8,195 nucleotides of DNA, taken from positions 1-8,195 of the forward strand of contig JBPYFK010000080.1 of assembly GCA_051984675.1 (NCBI GenBank), read 5' to 3'. Every line of letters starts with the position of its first letter. The stretch's first letter is position 1. The notes below the pieces were generated by a model. It ran no database searches. It was not told the origin of the DNA and worked only from the letters and a program-made list of their open reading frames with translations. The stretch comes from JBPYFK01 sp051984675 (GTDB lineage Bacteria > Actinomycetota > Actinomycetes > Mycobacteriales > Pseudonocardiaceae). Position numbers and translations under genes: made by a program. Shown here one piece after another: positions 1-6,078 of this stretch.

Positions 1-166
1 CCGGCTTGGTCCCGTCTTCGACGTCGGCGGCTTTGAGCCAGTTGGTCAGACACGACTCGCTGATCCCGAAGTCCGCGGCGATGGTCCTCAGATGCTGGCC
101 CGGCTCACGGTTGCGAGCCACCCGCACGACCTCGTCGCGAAACTCCTTGGGATACGGCTTCGGCAT
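1..166 (-). CDS. IS3-family transposase OrfA, N-terminal part (truncated by window edge)
   Basis: The reverse strand opens with ATG at 166 and reads MPKPYPKEFRDEVVRVAR, followed by a helix-turn-helix in which LRTIAADFGISESCLTNWLK (about residues 26-45) is plain. This is the classic start of IS3-type OrfA, the protein that binds the IS ends and is normally fused to the OrfB integrase-core domain by programmed frameshifting. A GAAGGA ribosome site lies about nine bases before the ATG. Only about 55 codons are present; the rest of OrfA and all of OrfB lie left of the window. The outer end of the IS must fall between 167 and about 216, because the LysR gene ends at 217, but I could not fix the terminal inverted repeat with only one end visible. 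The family call is firm; whether the element is intact is unknown. Confidence 0.85.
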   Translation of the reverse strand, partial: MPKPYPKEFRDEVVRVARNREPGQHLRTIAADFGISESCLTNWLKAADVEDGTKP

Positions 167-216
167 GGTGCACATCCTTCGAGCAGCACCTCTCGGCACC
201 ACAGATCAGATGTCAC

Positions 217-1086
217 CTACCCCTGCAGCAGACCCGAACCCCAGCTGTTCTCGGTGACTCGGACGAAGCTGCGGACCAGCGGGCTGCGTTCGGACTTCGG
301 CCAGGCCACGACGAGCTCACTGGGCGGGCGATCAGCGAAGGGAACGGCGATGAGGCCGCCGGGCAGCGGTTGGTCGATGGGGGCGAGTGCCGACGTTCGG
401 TTCCACAAGACCGCTTGCAGGCACTCCTGGATCGTTCGCATGACCGGTGATCTGTCGTCGTGCGCGCCGCCGGTCCAGTACGCGGTCCACACCGGATCGG
501 TGCCGTCCGGCAGCTGGACCCACCGGCGGCCGGCCAGGTCGGCCGAAGAGACCGAAGCGCGACGTGCCAGCGGGTCGTCGTCACGCATGACCACGCCGAC
601 GGGAACGGAGCGCAGGACGTGCGTGCTGATGCCGGTGTCGTCGAAGGGAGTTCGGGTCAGCGCCACGTCGACCAGCCCGGTGCGAAGACCGGCCGTCGGG
701 TCACCGAGGTCCGATTCGTGGATGCTGACGTTCACGTGCGGATGACGTGCCCGGAACAGCGGGACCAGTCGACCTCCGATGTGTTCGGCCGCATCCGCCA
801 GCGTCCCGACGGCAAGGGTCGCCGCCCCCGCTGCGGTGGTCACTCGGCTGCGGATCCGGTCGGCTTGCCCCAGCAATGCACCCGCTTCGTCGTATAGCAC
901 CGTTCCAGCGGGCGTGAGGCTGACCCCTTTCGGGGTGCGCTCGAACAGGGTGGCGCCGAGTTCGTCCTCGAGCTGCCGGATCGCCCGGCTCAGCGGCGGT
1001 TGCGTCATGTGCAGGCGCCGCGCTGCGCGGCCGACGTGGCGCTCCTCGGCGACGGCGAGGAAGTACCGCAGCGAGCGAAGATCCAC
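217..1086 (-). CDS. LysR-type transcriptional regulator
   Basis: This is a DNA-binding regulator of the LysR family, about 289 residues, the normal family length. The N-terminus reads VDLRSLRYFLAVAEERHVG, followed by a winged helix-turn-helix with AARRLHMTQPPLSRAIRQLE (about residues 21-40) and the conserved LGATLFERTPKGVSLTPAG. A linker helix and a two-lobed ligand-binding domain follow, starting near VGTLADAAEHIGGRLVPLF. The open frame runs upstream to 1371, but the family always begins just before DLRSLRYF, so I place the start at GTG 1086; an adjacent GTG at 1089 is equally possible. No good ribosome site precedes either, so the message may be nearly leaderless. It is divergent from the decarboxylase-family gene at 1193, and a perfect LysR box sits five bases beyond the 1089 GTG, which points to autorepression and control of the neighbour. 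The C-terminus ends very close to the IS3 element; the inducer is unknown. Confidence 0.93.
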   Translation of the reverse strand: MDLRSLRYFLAVAEERHVGRAARRLHMTQPPLSRAIRQLEDELGATLFERTPKGVSLTPAGTVLYDEAGALLGQADRIRSRVTTAAGAATLAVGTLADAAEHIGGRLVPLFRARHPHVNVSIHESDLGDPTAGLRTGLVDVALTRTPFDDTGISTHVLRSVPVGVVMRDDDPLARRASVSSADLAGRRWVQLPDGTDPVWTAYWTGGAHDDRSPVMRTIQECLQAVLWNRTSALAPIDQPLPGGLIAVPFADRPPSELVVAWPKSERSPLVRSFVRVTENSWGSGLLQG

Positions 1087-1093
1087 CACAACA

Positions 1094-1112
1094 CGATACC
1101 CGTGCGGTATCG
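1094..1112. promoter_or_regulatory. LysR box (operator) in the divergent intergenic region
   Basis: A perfect inverted repeat, CGATACC-N5-GGTATCG, contains ATAC-N7-GTAT and therefore T-N11-A, the consensus recognition site of LysR-type regulators. It abuts the start of the LysR gene and is centred about 63 bases before the start point I predict for the divergent gene, matching the usual recognition site near -65. Binding here would repress the regulator and position it to activate 1193-2191. Seen directly as sequence; the function is inferred from family rules. Confidence 0.8.
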
Positions 1113-1129
1113 GATGTGCCGAGATGGTT

Positions 1130-1159
1130 TTGGACAGCACGCCCGCGGCGGCCAACGAT
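1130..1159 (+). promoter_or_regulatory. Possible promoter of the decarboxylase-family gene
   Basis: TTGGAC (1130-1135) and AACGAT (1154-1159) are separated by 18 bases, giving a start point near 1166 and a leader of about 27 bases. The -10 element is weak, as is usual for LysR-activated promoters. The spacing to the LysR box supports the assignment, but the hexamers alone would not. Confidence 0.35.
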
Positions 1160-1192
1160 GGGACGCAGTGAAGCCGAACAGGAGAAATACCC

Positions 1193-2191
1193 ATGACCGA
1201 CACCGCTTTCACGATTGGCTGTTTCCAGTACGACACGACGCGGCCGTTGTTCGAGGGGAGCGTGAGCGCCAACGGCGTCGACCTCGCGATGGAAACCGGG
1301 GCCACGCTGCCAGAGATCTTCGCCCGGTTGATCCGGGGAAACGAGTTCGACGTCGGCGAGCTCGGGCTCACCTTTTACCTGCGGCTGCTGGAGACCGGCC
1401 TGCCGTTCGTCGCGTTGCCGATCTTCCCGAACCGGGTATTCCGGCACTCGTGCGTTTTCGTCAACACGCATAGCGGGATCACGGGACCGGGTGATCTCGC
1501 GGGCAAGACCATTGGCGAGTTCGGCACCTACGGTCAGGACTCCGGCGTGTGGGCGAAAGGGATCCTGATGGACGAGTACGGGTTCCAACCCGACGAGAAC
1601 CGGTGGGTGATCGGTGGCCTCGAGCACCCCGCGGCCCCCTTCAACTTCATCCCCCATCCACATCCGCTCGACGTCGAAGTGACCGTCGCGCCCGAGGAAA
1701 AGACACTGAGCGCGATGCTCGACGCGGGCGAGATCGACGCCCTGTTCTCAGCGAACGTCCCGCAGTGCGTGCTCGACGGGTCCCCGAACGTCGCGCGCCT
1801 GTTCCCGGACTTCGAGCCGCTGGAGCGCGACTACTACCGGCGAACCGGGATCTTCCCGATCATGCACACGATGGTCATCCGCCGAAATTTCCTGCGCGAC
1901 CGCCCTGGCCTCGCGCACGAGGTCTACCGGGTGTTCTCCCAGGCCAAGGACGTCGCCGCCGACCGCTACCGTCGCAACCGCAGGCTCTACCAGGTCCCGA
2001 CCATGGTGCCGTGGATGAACGCCCTGGTCGAGCGCAACGGCGAAGAGTTCCCCGAGGATTGGTGGCCCTACGGGATCTCGGCCAACCGCGCCACGCTCGA
2101 CGCCTACCTGCGATACCACTACGAGCAGGGCCTGTCCAGTCGGCAGTGGAAGATCGAGGAGGTCTTCGCCACGGAACTGCTCGACACCTAG
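1193..2191 (+). CDS. 4,5-dihydroxyphthalate decarboxylase-family protein
   Basis: A 332-residue protein that I recognise as the 4,5-dihydroxyphthalate decarboxylase family, which shares the fold of periplasmic NMT1/ABC-type substrate-binding proteins. Family features are FTIGCFQYDTTRPLFEGSV at the N-terminus, EIFARLIRGNEFDVGELGLT (about 44-63), ALPIFPNRVFRHSCVFVN (about 78-95), GDLAGKTIGEFGTYGQDSGV (about 103-122), LSAMLDAGEIDALFSANVP and YYRRTGIFPIMHTMVIRR (about 217-234). There is no signal peptide or lipobox, so it should be cytosolic, which favours an enzyme over a transport binding protein. GGAG (1181-1184) lies eight bases before the ATG. Named members decarboxylate 4,5-dihydroxyphthalate to protocatechuate, but many relatives have unknown substrates and no other phthalate gene is present, so the exact reaction is open. 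It is divergent from a LysR regulator. Its TAG stop (2189-2191) is the insertion point of the IS630 element: T and A are target bases, G is the first base of the IS, and the protein is unaltered. Confidence 0.88.
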   Translation: MTDTAFTIGCFQYDTTRPLFEGSVSANGVDLAMETGATLPEIFARLIRGNEFDVGELGLTFYLRLLETGLPFVALPIFPNRVFRHSCVFVNTHSGITGPGDLAGKTIGEFGTYGQDSGVWAKGILMDEYGFQPDENRWVIGGLEHPAAPFNFIPHPHPLDVEVTVAPEEKTLSAMLDAGEIDALFSANVPQCVLDGSPNVARLFPDFEPLERDYYRRTGIFPIMHTMVIRRNFLRDRPGLAHEVYRVFSQAKDVAADRYRRNRRLYQVPTMVPWMNALVERNGEEFPEDWWPYGISANRATLDAYLRYHYEQGLSSRQWKIEEVFATELLDT

Positions 2192-3258
2192 TGTCGCGTA
2201 AATGATGTTCTTTGACCTGGTTTGGCGTGGTCGAGGATGTCGTCGGCGGTCTTGGTCCAGACGAAGGGTTGGCACCGGTCGTTCCATCCGTCGATGAAGC
2301 GGCGGATGGCCGCGACGAGGTCTTTGACGCTGGCGAAGCTGCCTCGGCGAATGGCCTGGCGGGTGATGATGCCGAAGAAGATCTCCACCATGTTCAACCA
2401 CGACCCGCTGGTCGGGGTGAAGTGCAGCGTGATCCGCGGGTTCTTGTCCAGCCACGCTTGGACTTTGGGATGCTTGTGAGTGCGGTAGTTATCGCAGACG
2501 ATGTGCAACTTGCGGCGTGGGTAAGCCTGAGCGACCTGTTTCAGGAACCGCAGGAACTCCTGGTGACGGTGCCGCGGGTAGCAGGCGTCGATGACCTTGC
2601 CGGTGGCCACTTCCAGCGCGGCGAACAGGGTGGTCGTGCCGTGCCGGACGTAGTCGTGGGTCTGCTTTTCCGGGATACCCGGCCGCAGCGGCAGGATCGG
2701 AGCCGTGCGGTCGAGAGCCTGAATCTGGGACTTCTCGTCGCAGCAGAGCACGATCGCCTTCTCCGGCGGGTTCAAGTACAAACCCACCACGTCACGGACC
2801 TTGGCTTCCAGCTCGGGGTCGGTGGAGAACTTGAACGTCTCGGACTTCCACGGCTGCAAGCCCCAGTCCTTCCAGATCTTGCTGATCCACACGTGGGATA
2901 TCCCGAGCTGATCAGCCAGCAGGCGCGACGACCAGTGCGTGACACCCAGGCGTTCCGGCGGCGGCTCCAGCGTGGCCAGCACGACCTCGACATCGTCGAT
3001 CGCCTTGGGACGGCCCGGTTTCTGTCGATCGTCCAGCCCGCCCAGTCCTTCAGCGGCATATCGCTTCTTCCACGAGATCACCGTCGGCTTCGACACGCTG
3101 ACTCGCTCGACGATGTCCTTGACCGGCACACCATCGGCGGCCAGCAGCACAATCCGCGCCCGCTGCGCCAGCCCCGCCCGCACCGACGACGAGCGCGTCC
3201 ACGCCTCCAGAACCTCGCGATCATGAGCAGGAACATCCACGGTCACAGTCAACGCCAT
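2188..3258 (-). CDS. IS630-family transposase
   Basis: A full-length 356-residue DDE transposase. The N-terminal half has helix-turn-helix segments: GVPVKDIVERVSVSKPTVIS (about 43-62) and LLADQLGISHVWISKIWKDW (about 113-132), with the linker LDDRQKPGRPK between them. The catalytic domain shows D174 in CDEKSQIQALDR, D256 in VCDNYRTHKHP and E292 in GSWLNMVEIFFG; the 35 residues between D256 and E292 fit the IS630/Tc1-mariner class. The C-terminal FIDGWNDRCQPFVWTKTADD is also typical. Start ATG 3258 is the only good candidate, with a weak ribosome site. The last sense codon is the last codon inside the IS; the TAG stop (2190-2188) lies wholly in the target CTAG, so the element borrows its stop from the insertion site. 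IS870, another IS630-family member, is known for the same trick. The gene is convergent with the decarboxylase gene. Confidence 0.95.
   Translation of the reverse strand: MALTVTVDVPAHDREVLEAWTRSSSVRAGLAQRARIVLLAADGVPVKDIVERVSVSKPTVISWKKRYAAEGLGGLDDRQKPGRPKAIDDVEVVLATLEPPPERLGVTHWSSRLLADQLGISHVWISKIWKDWGLQPWKSETFKFSTDPELEAKVRDVVGLYLNPPEKAIVLCCDEKSQIQALDRTAPILPLRPGIPEKQTHDYVRHGTTTLFAALEVATGKVIDACYPRHRHQEFLRFLKQVAQAYPRRKLHIVCDNYRTHKHPKVQAWLDKNPRITLHFTPTSGSWLNMVEIFFGIITRQAIRRGSFASVKDLVAAIRRFIDGWNDRCQPFVWTKTADDILDHAKPGQRTSFTRH
2191..2207. repeat. IS630-type element, left terminal inverted repeat
   Basis: GTGTCGCGTAAATGATG. It pairs with the right end as an imperfect repeat: the outer GTGTC is identical, and GTAA then matches after a one-base gap. 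The inner limit is uncertain. Confidence 0.65.
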
Positions 3259-3296
3259 AACCCATGATCCCGAAAACCAAGGGTCCAGTAAACCTA

Positions 3297-3313
3297 TTTA
3301 GTTACCAAGACAC
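3297..3313. repeat. IS630-type element, right terminal inverted repeat
   Basis: Read inward on the minus strand it is GTGTCTTGGTAACTAAA. The outer five bases match the left end exactly and GTAA recurs further in. The flanking TA at 3314-3315 is the second copy of the target duplication. Confidence 0.65.
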
Positions 3314-3315
3314 TA

Positions 3316-3540
3316 GATACCCGGACCCGCGGGGAAAACCTCTGGCAGCTGACCACCCTGTCCAGCCATTATCCCACCAAGATCAATACCTGCCACTTTC
3401 TTGACGCAAGACATGCGCGTGCACATGGCCCCTCGTGTTTCGCGGTCAGGTGCACACGATCATTCCCCGATCTTCGCAGCGCTCGATCACCGCAGGTCAG
3501 AGCGCGGCCGAATTTTGAAACCCGACAGGCAAATCGTCAC
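3316..3540. other. Non-coding flank downstream of the IS630 insertion
   Basis: This is the native 3' flank of the decarboxylase gene, resuming after the IS. No convincing gene, RNA or terminator is visible. One plus-strand frame stays open from 3289 to 3717 but has no ATG, GTG or TTG before 3601, and its translation in this part is not protein-like. A short GC palindrome, CCCGCGGG, lies near 3326-3333. Confidence 0.5.
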
Positions 3541-3717
3541 CAGAGCAAGAGTTTCATCGTCCGAGCCGATGAAACGTTACTGGAGGACTTCGACCCTGCC
3601 GTGTCGGCTACAGACAGCGATCGGAACAGTACCGTCCGCAGGTTCATGGTTTGGTTCGCACATCATCCGGACGCCGAGTTGCCCGAGCGCCCCCGAAAAA
3701 GCGAGCAATCCCAATAG
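3541..3717 (+). pseudogene. Probable remnant of a small ribbon-helix-helix (CopG/Arc-like) DNA-binding protein
   Basis: The frame ending at TAG 3715-3717 reads KSFIVRADETLLEDFDPAV and then, after a short loop, DRNSTVRRFMVWFAHHPDAE, ending LPERPRKSEQSQ. The pattern is a beta strand (FIVRAD), an acidic amphipathic helix, then a second helix opened by DR and carrying VRRFMVWF, as in ribbon-helix-helix regulators of actinobacterial plasmids and integrative elements. No ATG, GTG or TTG occurs in frame before codon GTG 3601, which would delete the beta strand. A possible ribosome site, GACAGG (3524-3529), lies 11 bases before codon 3541, where the start would be expected but CAG is found. I infer a lost start codon or a nearby frameshift. 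About 70% of third positions are G or C, lower than in neighbouring genes. The fold call is by pattern only and could be chance. Confidence 0.4.
3551..3575. repeat. Perfect 9-bp inverted repeat with 7-base spacer
   Basis: GTTTCATCG-N7-CGATGAAAC. There is no T-tract, so an operator is more likely than a terminator. It lies in the 5' part of the putative ribbon-helix-helix frame, so it may also be a by-product of coding. No intact gene starts beside it. Confidence 0.6.
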
Positions 3718-3804
3718 GGGTGGGATCCAGGCTCACCACGATCAGCGAGCCGCGGCCACCACCGTTCGCCCGAGGCTTGGGTGGCGTTGTGACTGGTCGG
3801 GATC

Positions 3805-3834
3805 ACGTTTTCGGGATGCCCGGTGCTGTAGGAT
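3805..3834 (+). promoter_or_regulatory. Possible promoter of the GH172-family gene
   Basis: TAGGAT at 3829-3834 is a good actinobacterial -10 hexamer, but only a weak -35 (ACGTTT or CGTTTT near 3805-3811) precedes it. It would give a leader of about 70 bases containing two GC-rich short palindromes (GCCCCG-CT-CGGGGC at 3868-3881, and CGCGC-GA-GCGCG at 3884-3895) before the ribosome site. Confidence 0.35.
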
Positions 3835-3910
3835 CATCCATCCGCGGCAAGGCAGTCTGCGGCCGGTGCCCCGCTCGGGGCGCCGCGCGAGCGCGACAGG
3901 GGCGTGACCC

Positions 3911-5905
3911 GTGTCTGCCAGGTACCGCAAGCAAGTTCGACGCCTCCTTTCTGTGATCATGGCGGGAATCGTTCTCGGTTGCAGTGCGCCTGATGCGCTG
4001 ACGAGTGGGACGGCAACTCCGCCGCAATACCTCGGGCTGGACAGCTACCTGCACTGGGACAAGCTGCCCTACCTCGAGTTCGGCGACCGCGTGGAAGGCC
4101 AGTCGACGGCGGACGCGGGAGGCAGCAACGTCGACAACCGCGGCATTCTCGGCATTGTTCCCGACGGTGAGCGGGTGCTGTTCGACCAGACCGGACCAGG
4201 TGTGCTGACCTTCGCGCGATCTCAGGAACAGACCGGTCTGCCATGGACCCTCCGCGCTGACGGCCCGCCGGTCACGATCAACGGGCAGGACCTCGGCCAG
4301 CCCGGTCCGGCCGGCCGGTTTCCTTACCCGTTGTCGCTGAACATCCAGCAAAGCCAGGGCAGCAGCATCCTCGCCGCGCCCGTGCCCTACGCCAGGACCG
4401 TGCAGCTGACCTCGGCCGGCGCCAACGGCAACTTCTACGCCCTCTACCGCAAGCTCCCCGTCGACACGCCGCTGACGAGGCAGGACAGCGCCGAAGCTGC
4501 CCAGGTAGCAGCATTACTGCGCGCTTCGGGCACTGACATCGCCCCGCAGAACATCGCCCGGCAGCAGGCAACCGTGCTTCTGGACAGACCACGAGCCGCT
4601 ATCCCGGTGGCTGACATCAACGGCAAGTACGAGATCCGTGCGATCTCATTCCGCGTCCCCAGCAGCGAGGCAGCCCGGTTCGGCAACACCCGGTTGCAGA
4701 TCTTCTGGGACGGCGAGGACACCCCCAGCGTCGACGCACCGATCAAATACCTGGCCGGCGACGGCGCACGCGTGTCCCAACCAGTCGGCCGAGGCCTGGT
4801 CCAAGCGTTCCCCGTACACATCACCACTGTCGGACCGGACACGGACTTCGCTGTCTATTGGCCGATGCCCTTCGCCGCGCACGCGCACATCGCCCTCATC
4901 CCGGACCAGGCCATGACCGAACCGGTACGGTCGTCGATCCGGTACGAGTCATTCCCCGAGCCGACGAACTGGGTCGGAAAGTTCCACGCGAACTTCACCG
5001 ACGTGCCGTACCCGCAACCGGGCGAGGACATGAACTTCCTCGATTTCCACGGCAGCGGAAAGCTCGTCGGGACCGTCGTCAACTTCGACCGGGTCGGCCC
5101 GACCCTCGAAGGAGACGTGCACATCTACGCCGACGGCAGCAAAACACCCCAGATCGCCGTCACGGGCACCGAAGAATGGGGCATGGGCGGCGACTACTGG
5201 CACAACGGCCAACAGGTCACCCTTCCGCTTGCCGGACTTCCCAGCGCCAGCAGCAACCCACCCAGCGCCGGTGGAGACGGCGTCGCGCTGTACCGCTTCC
5301 TGATCGCCGACAGCATCCCGTTCAACAACCGCCTCGTCGTGAACTGGGAACACGGCGGCGCCAACGAATCGACAAACCACTACCGGGCAACCATGCTCTG
5401 GTACGGCACCCCCACCGAGACGGCCGTGGCCAGCGACGACCTTCTACCCGCAGCCCCCGCCAGCGCAAGATCGCACGGCTACGCCTCGCCAGCCGATCGA
5501 ATGTCGGCCTTGACCGCCGCGTATGAGCAGACCAACCGCAGCCCGCTGATCACCAATACCGTCGCGGAAACCAACGGCAGCAGCACCTTCACCATGAAAC
5601 TCGACCCGGCCAACATCGGTGCGTTCCTCCGGCGCACCCTCAACTCGTGCGTCGCCAACCAGCGCGCGAACGTCTTCGTCGATCGGCAACCGGCCGGCAC
5701 CTGGTACAACGCGGGCGCCTCCACCAAGGCCGGTCACGACGGCCACGACCGCTGCTGGCGCGACGACGACTTCCCACTACCCCGATCGCTCACAGCAGGC
5801 AAGTCCATGATCACGATCCGTCTCGACAACGTCGCAACCATAACGCCGTCGAACACGATGTGGACCGCGGCCGAATACCAACTCTACAGCTTCGTCTTAC
5901 GCTGA
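3911..5905 (+). CDS. Secreted lipoprotein, DUF2961 / glycoside hydrolase family 172-like
   Basis: A 664-residue protein starting at GTG, with AGGGGC about seven bases upstream. Residues 1-24 form a lipoprotein signal: basic RYRKQVRR, a hydrophobic stretch, then lipobox VLGC with C24 as lipidation site, so it should sit on the outer face of the membrane. The DUF2961 domain spans roughly 45-500: LFDQTGPGVLTF-like early strand (about 90-101), IFWDGEDTPSVDAPIKYLAG (264-283), VYWPMPFAAHAHI (315-327), GKLVGTVVNF (383-392), HIYADG (404-409), VTGTEEWG (417-424), YRFLIADSIPFNNRLVVNWE (461-480). A further beta domain with VFVDRQPAGTWYNAG follows near the C-terminus. GH172 members include difructose-anhydride enzymes and mycobacterial exo-alpha-D-arabinofuranosidases. 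E400 and E421 are 21 residues apart, the same spacing as the catalytic pair I recall (E270/E291) in the Bifidobacterium enzyme. Arabinan or another furanosyl glycan is a likely substrate, by inference. No partner genes flank it. Confidence 0.85.
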   Translation: MSARYRKQVRRLLSVIMAGIVLGCSAPDALTSGTATPPQYLGLDSYLHWDKLPYLEFGDRVEGQSTADAGGSNVDNRGILGIVPDGERVLFDQTGPGVLTFARSQEQTGLPWTLRADGPPVTINGQDLGQPGPAGRFPYPLSLNIQQSQGSSILAAPVPYARTVQLTSAGANGNFYALYRKLPVDTPLTRQDSAEAAQVAALLRASGTDIAPQNIARQQATVLLDRPRAAIPVADINGKYEIRAISFRVPSSEAARFGNTRLQIFWDGEDTPSVDAPIKYLAGDGARVSQPVGRGLVQAFPVHITTVGPDTDFAVYWPMPFAAHAHIALIPDQAMTEPVRSSIRYESFPEPTNWVGKFHANFTDVPYPQPGEDMNFLDFHGSGKLVGTVVNFDRVGPTLEGDVHIYADGSKTPQIAVTGTEEWGMGGDYWHNGQQVTLPLAGLPSASSNPPSAGGDGVALYRFLIADSIPFNNRLVVNWEHGGANESTNHYRATMLWYGTPTETAVASDDLLPAAPASARSHGYASPADRMSALTAAYEQTNRSPLITNTVAETNGSSTFTMKLDPANIGAFLRRTLNSCVANQRANVFVDRQPAGTWYNAGASTKAGHDGHDRCWRDDDFPLPRSLTAGKSMITIRLDNVATITPSNTMWTAAEYQLYSFVLR

Positions 5906-5911
5906 CACACA

Positions 5912-5940
5912 CCATCGACACTCGCTGTCGACGCCGATGG
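5912..5940 (+). terminator. Possible factor-independent terminator after the GH172-family gene
   Basis: Seven bases after the TGA stop, TCGACA-CTCGC-TGTCGA (5915-5931) forms a 6-bp hairpin, and CCATCG (5912-5917) can instead pair with CGATGG (5935-5940). There is no T-tract, which is common for actinobacterial terminators but leaves the call weak. Confidence 0.4.
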
Positions 5941-6035
5941 CAACGTGCCCTCGAACGCGGCATGCGCAGTAGACGACCGCTCGGACATACATCGACGAAC
6001 GGAGCGCGGCTGCGTGCAGAGGATGACGCCCAGGG

Positions 6036-6056
6036 AATGGGAGGAAAATGGGAGGA
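6036..6056. repeat. 10-bp direct repeat beside the integrase 3' end (candidate arm-type sites)
   Basis: AATGGGAGGA occurs at 6036-6045 and again at 6047-6056, one base apart, giving an 11-base period close to one helical turn. On the integrase strand this is TCCTCCCATT twice, about 20-40 bases past the end of the integrase frame. Similar CTCCCATT-type repeats downstream of actinobacterial integrase genes are familiar to me as part of attachment regions, so these are probably arm-binding sites left from an attP/attL. No duplicated core or tRNA fragment was found. Confidence 0.45.
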
Positions 6057-6078
6057 TCGAACTGAGCTGTAGTGCGTC

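Larger units (their letters stand above)
2191..3313 (-). mobile_element. Complete IS630-family insertion sequence, 1123 bp
   Basis: The element is bounded by GTGTC at the left and GACAC at the right, and flanked by TA at 2189-2190 and 3314-3315, the TA duplication typical of IS630/Tc1-mariner transposition. Removing the element and one TA restores CTAG, the known preferred target of IS630. It carries one transposase gene on the minus strand that fills nearly its whole length. Both ends and the transposase look intact, so it may be an active and fairly recent insertion. Insertion plus duplication is 1125 bp, a multiple of three. Confidence 0.9.

Noticed and set aside
1087..1371. N-terminal extension of the LysR frame up to 1371
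   Set aside because: It would run through the LysR box and into the divergent gene; LysR proteins begin right before DLRSLRYF.
2212..3267. 351-codon plus-strand open frame opposite the transposase
   Set aside because: It is the antisense shadow of a well-recognised IS630 transposase gene.
3868..3895. Two adjacent GC palindromes in the leader of the GH172 gene, considered as a riboswitch or attenuator
   Set aside because: Loops are only two bases as written, there is no T-tract or known aptamer pattern, and such pairs are common in DNA of this GC content.
3401..3907. 168-codon plus-strand open frame before the GH172 gene
   Set aside because: The translation is rich in R, S and P without any domain pattern, and it conflicts with the better ribbon-helix-helix-like frame at 3541-3717.
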